The translations under genes and the position numbers were made by a program. DNA of 64,000 bases, from assembly GCF_002443255.2 (NCBI RefSeq), contig NW_019211457.1, forward strand, positions 39,345,126 to 39,409,125, given 5' to 3'. Below the pieces are notes generated by a model. It was given only the letters and a program-made list of their open reading frames with translations. It made no database searches and was not told where the DNA came from. How positions within the stretch are numbered: the first letter of the stretch is position 1; every line of letters begins with the position of its first letter. This DNA comes from Varroa destructor. Taxonomy: Eukaryota > Arthropoda > Arachnida > Mesostigmata > Varroidae. This document shows, piece by piece, positions 1 through 10,917 of the stretch.

Positions 1-3000
1 AGCTGGCCCTACGATTTGAACCCGCAAGACTGAAAATTGTTGCCGCCGTGGCCGCTGCAACGGCTTGTGTAAGGGAACTGGCAAAGAAAAGCTGCCATAC
101 CTTTAGTTGGCACTGCTCAGCTGCCGACCAGCCGTTGTTGCCGCCTATGGCCAGCGGAGTCGCCGCTCCATTAGTATGCAAATCAGCTCCAAATGATCGG
201 CCATCACCACTCCCCCCGCCCACGCACACATCTCGAGGTTGCCGTCCCCGTCCCAGACATCTTTGTATAGTGGGGTCCCACTGCTTCACCAACCCCAATG
301 ATTATTTAAATTAGCCAAAATAAGCACAAGCCTTCGTTGCCAAAGTCTGCTGCTGGTGTCCCTGCCGTTGCATTGGTTCAAGCAAGTAGTCGGCCAGGAT
401 AGCAAGGCTTGGGTTGGCCGGGCGTCACCCGTTCGCTTCTCGGTCGCCGCTGGCCGTTGAAGAGTGAGAAGCGAAAAGCCAAAACCCCAAGCTGCGCCCA
501 GCTTTGCTGAGGTCGGGGCGACGGAGATGGGACGGTGACTTGGCAATATCACAAATTGCACTTTAAATTTTCATCCCTCGCGCCCGTGACGACTCTCTGG
601 CGAGTCGCGTTCGGCTGCAAAGGGTGAAATGGCAAATAGGGAAAGGCGAAGCCTGAGGGGGAAAGCGCGGGTTACCAGCAAAGAGTGGTTCCCCAGAAAG
701 GTGCTAGCGATACCACGGAAAGGAAAATCGGTCGGCATTTTGATAAGTCCGCCATTGCGGCAGACACCCGGCTGAACTACATTCCTTCATTCAGCCGATC
801 ACAATTTTCCACTGAATAGAAAGCTGCAGTCATTGTATATAGTTCCATTAAGCACAAGGCGAAGACGTACGTCGATTAAGTATCACCCTTCAGATAAGCG
901 TCTATCTTATTAGTCTCGCTAGGGTAAAGACGCGATTTCTCGACAGCAGCGGCAGTGATTTACGTGTCACTAGGCGACGCAAAACAAAAACATATTTATT
1001 ACTGTTACTTCTCTTAAGCTTAGAAATTAGTAACTGGACAAAGCTGCAAGAAACAAACGAAAAGAAGGCAGGTAGCACCAAAAAGCTATGGTCATTGTAT
1101 CGGCAGTGTTTTATTGTAGATTTGGCACTAACTATCAACGTCAGGTCAACAACTAGTTGGCCTATGCTGTATGTCTTTTTGCCAGTTTGAGCAATTTTTG
1201 TCGCCATCAGGCCAGCTACGCTATGTAGTTAGGTGAGCCGATTGAAATGCGTTCCCTCTATAATGCGACACGCTAACAGAGCGCCGAATGGAGACACATT
1301 AAGTCTCGTATTCACTGAGCGCATCGTTACCCATCTCGTTGTCTGGACTATTATTCGGCAATGTAAAACCATTAGCGGCCAACAGTGCCGCAACCTTAAC
1401 GCGTCGCCGCGGCTACAGCTGTACAACAGGATTGGACGATAAAGCCATGGGGTAAAACGAGTTCACGACTGCATTTATCTGATTCCGGACGCACTCACTG
1501 AGTAAGCGACCCTTTATATTGCCGTTATAAAATACGTAAACGTAGATATTTACAATTTTACGCCTCAACGTTAGACCCATCGTATCAACTTTTAGAGCCT
1601 AGATTTTCTGTAGCGGTTCAAAATGGCCTTATGACTGGCAAGCAAACGAGATGACTAGTTAATTGTCGTGCGTAAAGTGGGTACGAATCAATATAAGACG
1701 GCCAAGCAGAATAGTACCCATTTGGTTCACAAACGATTTTTTACACAGAACTTGGCATTTCGATCCGTTTCGAAAAAGCACCGTATTAAAATTCGTGTCA
1801 AAGATCGCTCTAACACGTTTAGTACGTTTGCCGGTAGCCCGTTCCACAGCCAGGAATAGATAGTTCGGAAAGCTCCATGTTAGATGCCACCCGGTGTTTA
1901 CGCACGAATGATGCTAGTCGGCGAGAAAACATTGACACTGTTTGATAATTGGGTACATTTTTACGTCTCTTCGGGCTGTGCAAAGGTGATCCGATAGAAG
2001 TCGACCGACAAATCTAACATGGGGCATTTGGAAGGTCCTGGACACAATATTGAATGCATAAGGGCTCCGCAGTAGTCTTTCATACGACTTGTGGCCGGGT
2101 TTGACTTTTGCAGACTACAGCTTACTAACAATACATTGATGCAAGGCTTATTGGCCGAACAATCGTGCCCGAAAGCTGAGAAACTTGGAAAATGGCCGTC
2201 TTGCTCTGAACGAGCTAGAGTTCTATCTATGGCGATTTGCAAATTGCCCAATAAATATGGAAGGACCACAGATAATAACGGTTATTACTTCAGCTATAAG
2301 AAAAATTTTTCTGTTTCAGAAAATTAACGTTGGTCGAAAGCGAAAAGAAGATGATTCCTCGATAGTTTCATTTCAAACTCGCCAGTGCATAATCCATACG
2401 TCATATGACAATACATCATATTATTCTCTGTGTATACGCGCACGCACGGATCTATGCACGTCTGCTATGATAACATTAGCTCTTCTTCCCTGTCTCATAG
2501 GCGAATTTGCCCAGGGAGAAGGCTGTCTCACGCCGTGGTCGTTCACGATGCATCTGAGCGCTCGTGCTTCGTCTATGGACAGCACGTAGGTAAGACTTGT
2601 CACGTTCTATAGAGTCTGAGCGAGATCCCGGTCGCTTAGTGGTCCAGTAGGCGAATACAGAGTGATGCTCATTGCGAAATACAGAGAAAGAGAAAAACGA
2701 GGGCAAAAGGGAGGGTGGATTGAGAGATATAACGAGAGTCGATCAGAGCACGTGATAGAGATCTATACGTTCCAATGCGTTTGTAGTCATTTACCACGAG
2801 TCAGCAATCCGCTTGTTGTTTCTTCTCTGGCCTCGCTTGCTTTCTTTCTCGTCCTGGCGCTGTACAATAGAGGGACGAGGAGCAGACTGGAGGAAGGTGG
2901 GGTTACAGCTCGACCGATGGCAGGCATACTGCAACCGTTGTGGAAATAGACGTCGATAGAGATATATGCATGTAGTGTTCGCACCTAGCCGTTGGAAGAA

Positions 3001-3863
3001 GCATGCATGATTGCAGACATGCTACTATGTTAGTACTACGTACATTCGAGTATGCTTTTAGTGTGCACATATAGACACATGTAGGTACGTCTGTTCAAGT
3101 ATGCGCAAACATATATATGCGAGCTAGCATATTCGGTCATCTGTTATATGGACACGGTAGCCTTGCTATGGCCATCATACTTGTGGCAGGCCTCCTCATG
3201 AATGATGTTCATCAGTGGCAGCGAGATGTTGATAGACAGACATATGGCGGCCGCTGCTACCATACTTAAGCAGTCCTTCTAGCCGTCAACAACCGCTATT
3301 TATGTGTACACTGTCATGTAAGGGCTGACGGCTCGCCGGTTAGCGGTTGGAGACTGGGGTCTGTCAGACTGGCTAACCGTTCTATCCCCGCTACCGTTAG
3401 TGCTCTGACTGCTTACTTTAGATGACGCTGAAAATAGGCGTGTTTAGTGATTTAATCTCATCAGGGCAGCGGCCGCTGCTCGCGACATCGGCGCTGGTAT
3501 CCACCACAGCGACTCGAGTAGTAGTGTTGCGTAGCAGCAGCTGCGGTGGGCCACAACTGCTGCCACCCCCCTAACCCCCCCCCCACGATTGCCGACATCC
3601 CAGCAGCAGTAGTGATAGCGGATGGCAATAGCTTTGTTCAATCTAAAAACGCTACTATTCGTTAGAAGAACAGATACAGAAGCAACAACAAAGCTGACAT
3701 CAACAAAAACAAGACCGAATCACCAAAGCATGGCGGGTACGAGAAGCCACACGAACGGTCGACAGGAAGATATACGAGTTCGGACCTGTCATTAGCTAAA
3801 AGCAGCGTAAGACGTGTAACAGAAGCGCTCATACACACAAGCTCCTAAGCAGGGCCCGATATC
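1..3863. other. Intergenic or intronic DNA, no gene recognised
   Basis: I see no supportable gene. The first 800 bases are GC-rich. Bases 900-2400 are more AT-rich and unstructured. Bases 2990-3130 are rich in TATG, ACAT and TACG words without forming a regular tandem array. The longest open frame (2185-2589, plus) has no family resemblance and shares its DNA with open frames on the other strand. A short C-rich tract lies at 3566-3584 and is listed separately. The region ends in a TA microsatellite at the first assembly gap. Confidence 0.6.
3566..3584. repeat. C-run pair (C6-TAA-C10)
   Basis: Six C residues, then TAA, then ten C residues. The minus strand therefore reads ten G, TTA, six G. 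Such a tract could form a G-quadruplex or i-motif in principle. It is a single short run and not a telomeric array. Confidence 0.7.
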
Positions 3864-3873
3864 TATATATATA
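3864..3873. repeat. (TA)5 microsatellite at the left edge of gap 1
   Basis: Five TA units run directly into the N block, so the true repeat is probably longer and is likely what broke the assembly. Confidence 0.85.
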
Positions 3874-3973
3874 NNNNNNNNNNNNNNNNNNNNNNNNNNN
3901 NNNNNNNNNNNNNNNNNNNNNNNNNNNNNNNNNNNNNNNNNNNNNNNNNNNNNNNNNNNNNNNNNNNNNNNNN
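3874..3973. other. Assembly gap of 100 N
   Basis: Exactly 100 N, which is a conventional placeholder size. The real missing length is unknown. Confidence 0.99.
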
Positions 3974-5097
3974 AGGGAACCGCGTGTTTGTCTTTTAATT
4001 CATAGAAACGAACGGATTGACAAGCGTTCGAGTTTATAACCTGCTCTCAGTGATCTTTTGATTACGACTAAAAGGGCATCCTTTAGTGATATTTTTAACG
4101 TCTTTTGGTGTACGCAACTTGCTACCTCACAGTAGATCTATAGAAAAAAAAAACGTTTCTCTAAGAATCAAGATATTGTATTCGTAAGCTGCATTATGGG
4201 TGGCAAATGCATACGGATGCTCATGGCTAGAAGTCATCATTCGAATGAATATCACATAGAGTAGATACAACAGCATGGGCTCCGATAGTATATAACTTAC
4301 CACGACGACGTACCCACAGATGCGCAAATCTAGCTTTATCTTTGTAGGAAGTACCTGTTCCTTCTTTTATCCTGGGTTTCCTTAGCTGAATGGGGCTGTT
4401 CCGATCTTCCTTTTATACCTGGGCATGTTTTCTTGCTACATTGTATTTTCATTCTGTCTCCTTGCATTTCTGCTGGGGGCTGCTCCTAAGCGTACGTCGT
4501 ATAAACAGCAGTACCATATCTGATGATGTCGACCGTCGCAGTACGGACTGGCACTGTACTCCTTGTGGCCCAGCGGTTACCTATCGGTAGCCTTCGCGTA
4601 GACTTCACTCACGGCACATTGTACGTCACAATGAAGCAACAATCTCCAGCAGTGTTATTGTGAGCGATTTACAGAGGACTCCAGAGCACTGAGTGCCTCG
4701 GCTCCGGAGGCCTGCACCAGGAGGACATCGGGAGTATACGCCCTTTTTGATGCACGTCGAGAGCGATTCGATGACACACATCTCATACCTCGCGGACCAA
4801 CACGGAATGACCGGTATGACCGGAATGACAGTAATACCACCTACGACAAGGCAACGATGAGCAGCAGGCAATATCTACGTCATCGACGAAGGAGCAAATC
4901 GACATGCATAAAAACTAGTATCACCCACAATTACTCAACAGTCTACATCAGAGTCCAGTGCCCCAGAAATTGTTCATGCACCCAAGCCGATCTTTTTGCC
5001 ATTTCTGAAGTATATAAGTGTTAAATCGTGGAATGTGGTGAGGTGAACGCTGTCCAAACTAGTGCTTGCTACACCAATCAAAATGGCCGAAGAGAGG
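3974..5097. other. AT-rich intergenic or intronic DNA, no gene recognised
   Basis: No gene is supported. Open frames here are below 90 codons and unrecognised. One minus-strand frame (4626-4871) contains a short Val-Ile-Pro repeat, which is only the translation of the 9-bp tandem repeat at 4803-4829. A second TATA-like word lies near 5012. Confidence 0.55.
4803..4829. repeat. 9-bp tandem repeat, three copies
   Basis: Three abutting copies of CGGWATGAC: first and third cggaatgac, middle cggtatgac. A more diverged fourth unit follows up to about 4838. The minus strand reads Val-Ile-Pro in one frame, but nothing else indicates coding. Confidence 0.85.
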
Positions 5098-5130
5098 TAT
5101 AAAGCGCTCCTGACACACCAACATCAGTCG
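5098..5130 (+). promoter_or_regulatory. Possible RNA polymerase II core promoter (TATA box plus initiator)
   Basis: TATAAAG begins at 5098. An arthropod-style initiator TCAGTC begins at 5124, which puts the presumptive start A at 5126, 28 bases after the first T of the TATA box. That spacing is within the range expected for arthropod core promoters. A GGTTA word at 5151-5155 fits the downstream promoter element consensus RGWYV but sits about two bases too close. No coding exon can be recognised downstream, so any transcript would be non-coding or spliced to something I cannot see. The combination could be chance. Confidence 0.25.
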
Positions 5131-5420
5131 TCTGCTATTACTGCCCTATCGGTTATGCATATTGTATCATGATATGCGTTTACATAAGCGGAAGGCGAAC
5201 AGGGGTAGAAAAGTTGGCAATGTTATTCCGAATTAGGTTGGGCAAACAGATATGGGCGAAGTCCACACGCTGTTTGTAGGAAACGCTGTGCAAGGAGTAG
5301 AATCGGATAGAGTAGGAACTTTACGGCTCGTTCCTGGATAGCTCCTTTTGTTCTGTTGTAGAGTGAAGTCCGAATTTCATAAGGGGTGGATTCCGCGAAG
5401 ATGATACAGAATCATGTTGA

Positions 5421-5457
5421 CTAGTGCAGTCTCTTGTCCAATATAGAGACTGCCTAG
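5421..5457. repeat. Bulged inverted repeat (hairpin A)
   Basis: The 9-bp arms gcagtctct (5426-5434) and agagactgc (5445-5453) are perfect, with a 10-base loop. Beyond a single bulged T at 5425, four more pairs (ctag with ctag) extend the stem to 13 bp. It is too short for a classical microRNA precursor. A second hairpin starts four bases further on. Confidence 0.8.
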
Positions 5458-5460
5458 CAT

Positions 5461-5489
5461 CGCTTCAAAAGGTGCTTCTTTTCGAAGTG
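5461..5489. repeat. Bulged inverted repeat (hairpin B)
   Basis: Arms cttcaaaag (5463-5471) and cttttcgaag (5478-5487) pair with one bulged C at 5483 and a 6-base loop. A G-T wobble and a C-G pair extend the stem by two. It sits immediately after hairpin A. Confidence 0.75.
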
Positions 5490-8400
5490 TTTCATTTTAC
5501 ACAACTAACAGACTAAAGTGTACGCACCGGTAGATTAATGGAATAGGTGTGACGTTTTGAAAATGTGCGCCGTACACCGGAAACCCCGCCGGAAGTTGTC
5601 TGTTTGCAACAGGGCCTGGCAAGAGTGCGAGGGAACGAGGTAGAGAGCCATAGGAGAGCAATCCAAAGCCAGGAAGCGGAGCATACTCCTTCAGTCAGCC
5701 TTTCGTCGATTGGGTGCAGCAGATAAAGGCACCGCCTATAGCAAATAGGCTGGTTCCATTCGTTCCCGTTTGCTCTCAGTTCTCGTCGTTGTCGGAAGCT
5801 GCTTGCGTGTCGCGTTGCGCGTTCGTGTTGACCCAACGAGAGGCCGACATGGTTGAATTGGATCAGGCGACGACGGTGAGGCGGGGGAGATAATTGAGAG
5901 TGGCCTCGGGGTACGCTTAATCGTGCGATCTCACTAACTCGAACACAGAGACAGATAAATATACACAGACACTCGACTTAAACGGACTCGGTTGGTAAAG
6001 GCCTCCATCATCGCCCGGCCGCTCGGTCATCCGGCTCTGTTCTCCAGCAGTGAACATAGTAACGCCGCCAGTCATTGGTGCTTGCCAGCCGGCTAGCCAG
6101 CTACGGCGGCTTTAGAGGCCAGAAGGGGTCAGAGGCTTTGAGGGAGAACCGACAGGATAGAAGCTAACAGGGGGTCGCTGCTGATCGATGCCGAATGATG
6201 GATCCAGGAACCATAGACCATGCTAGACTATACTATGGGAGAAGACTCATTGACGCTGCCTTCTGTCGTGTCCAGAGCTGATGTGGAACGACATACAGGG
6301 AACATACCGGGCAAGTTGGTCGTTTGGTCGGTTGTTGTACAGCAGAGAGTTAAGAAAGAGCCTTTTGTACCGCGATGACGAGAATTGAATAGAGGCAGGC
6401 AGGCAGGCATAGAAAGCACTACTTAGGAAGTGATGGTAGCGGTGTTAGGCGCAGCGTCTAAAACGCGCGACCATGAGGCGGCAAGATGAGCGAAGAGCGG
6501 CAGCAGCAGTTGTAAAACAATAAATTTCATTTGAAAATGAGGAAGTGCCACCTCACAAGGGTCGTCTAGCAGAGGCTAGCCGTGTCCCTTATTCGTTCGC
6601 TCCAGATGTATACTACCCTTCAAACAGTGGCCAGTATGAAGAGCTGAGCAACAGGGGGAGGCTGAAGGAGGCAGTAGCATGCTGTGGAAAAGATCTTACT
6701 TGCAGCTAGCCGTAGTACGTCTGCTTAGTTGCCGCCTGGCTAGCAAACGGGACATGCGAGGCTGCTGAGCATCAGGGAGCCCTCATAGAGATATAAGGAT
6801 GTAGGCAGCAGCAGGACAGCAACGGACGTAGTTGAAGGGGAAAGCGAGTCGAGGCGGCCGTCAGTCTAGCCCTTAGGTTGCTTAGTCGCCAAGCTTTCGA
6901 CAACTCAGTCGAAGGCAGAGTTTCGCTAGAAGCCTGTAGTTACTATCGCTTCCATAGCTTCGTTAGATATAGCTGCCTCGTTCGGCAGACGCTACTAGGT
7001 GCTGGAAGCAGGGCGCACGCTATGCCGACCAGCGTCAGTCACCATTACCCTAAGCTCTTTTATGACCCGGGCCAGCACCCATGTCACTACTCCGAGCTAG
7101 TAGTAGCTATGGTCATAGCGAAACGGTTGGCCATCGTGTGACATCCGCTCAAATCCGTTCGGCAGGCGCGCGCGTCGCTCATCGCACAGCCAATGGTAGT
7201 AAGCTGCCGTTTCATCCGCTGCTATTGCCCTCTATTACCACTACCGTCGCTGCAGCAATCGTTGTCTCCGCCATTCGTCGCTACGGGTCCCTGCTACCGC
7301 CGTCACCATCTTGGGCTCAAAAACAGGAAGTGCACTATTTGAAAATTTCACAGCGGAAGTTGCAAAAGTGCTCATCCAGCTAGCTTGCATAGCATCTCGC
7401 TGCATCTGCGCTTGTGACTACTCGTGCCTACGAGTGAGCGAGCGAGCGACCAATGCAGTCTACAGCGACAGTGTGCAGATAGCTTGGTCTTCGCATCGAT
7501 GCAGGAGCAGTCTTACACACACAAAGAAAGCGGGACGCATGCCGGAGGCCGCAGTCGGGAGCCGTTATGTCCCAACGATCAAAACCGTCAAGGCGAGCCC
7601 AGCAGCAGCTGACTTGATCACTAGATGCGAAAGACTGCAGTCACCCATCATCTCGTCCTGTAGCAACCCGCCTAGCCACAACCATCCTGAATCCTGCCAG
7701 TTCTATCGGCCTAGCTGAGGCTCGGCGTGGTTCGTTGTGGCTCCAGGATCATCATCACCATCATCATAATATACGAGGTGTAATGAATTTTCAAGCGGGC
7801 GCCGCCGCCAGGCTGCTTGGCCCTGTCGCAACGAACGGCTCCGGGTCGGTCGTGTGCCATTTTTCAGCGCGTTTACGACGACGACAACAACAGCAGCAAT
7901 GACGATGAAGGCGAACCAGCGACTGTTGACGGGCGACATGCGGTTAGAGGAACTTGCCGACTTTCACCGCTCGCTGTCCGTAACTCGGACGTAATAGGTG
8001 CGCCTCCAGACACCAGCGGTAGTTGTCCAGACACGTACCCCTGGGTTCCGCAGACGTTCGCTTCTTTCACGCAGTTTCTGACTGACTTGCTAGCGTGCGT
8101 CTGACAGGACTAACTAACGGCTGGCTGTCTGTCTAGGCGTTATTAAACGTTGTTGCCGCCCTTCCCAGCTAATATAAGACAATTCTACGGTGATGATCGC
8201 TGCTACGATAAAAAAGAAACTGACTGAGTGGTAGTAGTTTCTGCCATTTAGACGACGATTTTCCAGTTGCCATTTGGAAGCCAGTGGTCCTGGTTGTTGT
8301 GCGCTGAGTGTGCTTGCTCGCGTTGTCTCCAAAGGCACGCATTTTGCATGGGGAAGATATTCCTCAAACAAGCTGTATTCCATACGGGTTGATCGGCAAA

Positions 8401-10890
8401 GTACCACCAAGAAAATTTGTATGCATAGCCGACGTGTTGCACGCATGTGCGTAGCAGTGAGCGCGTCTAACAGACAAGACAATGATACAGTTTGATGTAG
8501 GTTGAGTATCTTCATAAATGCTTCGGTTTATGCTAGAGTTGAGCTGACTTCAACGCAGGGCACTATAGTCATGTCGCTAAAGCTGCGGTCAGTATGCGAG
8601 TGTGAGCTGTAGTCATTCTCGTGGCCCTCATTGAGGCCAAACCCGCTCTTTGTGTATTGTCTGCAATGATCGCGTCCTTCTAATCCACATGCGAGCTTCT
8701 TCGCAAAGAATTGTAATAGGGCTGGCCGTTCAAAGAGTTGAGGAAGAACCGGCGTTGAAATGGGTTTAGGAAAACAGATGCGTAGCATAGTTTCGCATGG
8801 ACCTAGAGGTAGGAAGCCTGTTGGGCACGTTTCGCATCCTGCGTACGTGCCGTGTGTTCGCACATCGCCCACCCCTATTCCGTACGCTGCTCAGTTACCC
8901 CTTCTGCCCTCACAAACAACTCAGAACTCTTCCCCTTAAAACTGCTGCATGCTAGCTACCTCCAGTGCAGCGGTTGCATGAGTACGATACGCCACTGTAC
9001 GCGGCAGACAGCTAAGCGGCAGCGGCGGTCGGTTAAACGGCCAGTTAGAGAGGGACGGCCTGGGGCTTGCCGCCATAGCAGAAGTAGTAGTAGGTATGAG
9101 GATGAGCCATGGAAGTGCTTGCTCGTTGCTGTCGCCGCCGCCGTTGGGGTGGAATGGTGTAAGACCAGTGCGGCAGCGAGATGAGGAGAAAAGCCGTCGA
9201 GTTTTCGCTTGCCGGGCGTCGACCCGACGAGACTTCACGACGACCACCAAGTTGGATATGGGAGTATCTTGGCAGAAACGACGACGATTACTGTCCTTTC
9301 CTCAGTGATGGTCCCCGAAACTAGCACTACTAGGCTAGAGTAGGTGGTGAGGCGTCGTCGTGGGTGGGGGCGGGAGATGGGACGCGAACCGAGAACCAAG
9401 CAACGGGTAAGGACGACAGAGAGGAGGAGGATTACGGGTGATCATTAAAATGCGCCTTAAAGCCGCTCTGCTGATGCCGGCTTCCCGTAGAAGCGATGGC
9501 GGTTGAGCTGAGGAAACGACAGCCAAAGGCGAGAGATGCTCTAGCAGTGCTGCTGCCGTATCCATTGGGAACCAAGGATAGGCAGGGATGGTAGGGGAGA
9601 AGGAATATGGAAGCAAGGAGCAAGATATGGTCGTGGGTCCCTTCCCACCTGCTAATGTGGGTGTTCTGAGGAAACGAAGCAAGCCCGTAATGGTTCTGCT
9701 CCACGGCTTCACGGCTCACAAGCCAGCTAGCTAGCGGACTCGCGTCAAGCCAATCTTACGTCCAAGAAGACAAGCAGCCAGACAGGCCGCCAGATTTTCT
9801 TAAGGAAAGAAAGGTTGGGCCCACTATGAGAATACAAGTAGACTGTGCATAGTAGTCTGCCGACGATGATTTCAACAGCGGCAAGAAAACGAGAGCCCAG
9901 AGGGACAGAAAGGCTACGGCTAGTACCGAAGAACTGTGAAATGAAAGCGAACCTGGTTGTCTTCAGAAGGACGAGGCTGAATGTACAAGAACGAAAATTT
10001 TGGGGTTGCGTTGATAGGCAAGAAAGCAGCTAGCTGAAGAGGCAAGAGATGGCAGCAAAACATGAAGAAGAGCGCACGAGAGGCCAGGAGACCAGCTGCG
10101 ACGCGGAGTTGCTAGTGGTGGTGGCGATATAAGCAGCGGTGGTAACCGCGCTTCCAGTAGTTGGCTGTAGGAAAAGGAAAGGAAGGCCTCGGTGGAAGGT
10201 CTTTCTCTCGCACTCTCTCTGTCTCTCATTCGATGTCCCTCGTTTTCTGTCGACAAAATTTGAATCGGAAGATGACAGCGTGGCGAGACAGACGACGCCA
10301 TCCATCATTCCAAAGACCCAAACACATGATACCTATCCATGTGCGCGACTAGCGCGCTGGGCCACAACGTCACAAGCGTCTATATGCTCCTGGCTTTTAT
10401 ATCTGGATGCATCGAGGAGGACTCACTGCTGCTCGGAGAGGGCCGTAGCAGTGATCACAGAACCTCAACGGCCTCAGTCATATGAGTAGTACGTAAAAGA
10501 GGAGAAACGAAGGAAAGGCTGAAGGAAGCAGCAGCACCGACATCGAGATGACTTCTCGAAGATCATACATGCATTGCCAAACAGGCCACTCCAAAAGCCA
10601 AGGAGTGTTGCGAGGGAACCAACGCATAGAATGCCAGTAGCCAGTCCAAAGGAAAGCAAGACAGGAGAAAGAGCAGGAGAAGGTGGAGTCAGGAGACTAG
10701 AGCCAAGAAAGCGGGGAAGCGGGCGGACAGGGCAAAAGCAAACCATTATATTCGACGTGTGCTCACAAATGAAGGACTTCCTGTCATCAGCGTCCGGTGC
10801 AGTGCTCTCACGGGTGCCGTCCACTGGGAATCGCCGTCCTCCCGGTTGTTGGCTCGACAGATGGTTTTATGCAATCAGCCTTCTCCTACG
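5490..10890. other. GC-rich intergenic or intronic DNA, no gene recognised
   Basis: Mostly GC-rich, with many purine-rich stretches (for example 9840-10200 and 10480-10750), and therefore poor in stops on several frames. The longest frames (7311-7718 plus, 8114-8515 minus, 9335-9712 minus) have no recognisable domains and overlap open frames on the opposite strand. Their composition is dominated by Ser, Arg, Pro and Cys, as expected for spurious translation. Short tetranucleotide runs occur: (GGCA)4 at 6394-6409 and (GAGC)3 at 7436-7447. GCTAGC hexamers are frequent here. Confidence 0.55.
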
Positions 10891-10917
10891 TACTACTACT
10901 ACTACTACTACTACTAC
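10891..10917. repeat. (TAC)9 microsatellite
   Basis: Nine perfect TAC units followed by AACAACTAC. In two plus-strand frames it produces Thr or Tyr runs, which explains the apparent poly-Thr open frame at 10574-11026. That frame is not otherwise gene-like. Confidence 0.95.

Noticed and set aside
1..34. tRNA T-arm-like GGGTTCAAATC word on the minus strand
   Set aside because: The flanking bases do not pair as a T stem, and no acceptor, D or anticodon arm can be built before the window edge.
3566..3584. TTAGGGGGG on the minus strand as telomeric repeat
   Set aside because: A single occurrence with variable G count, not a tandem TTAGGG array.
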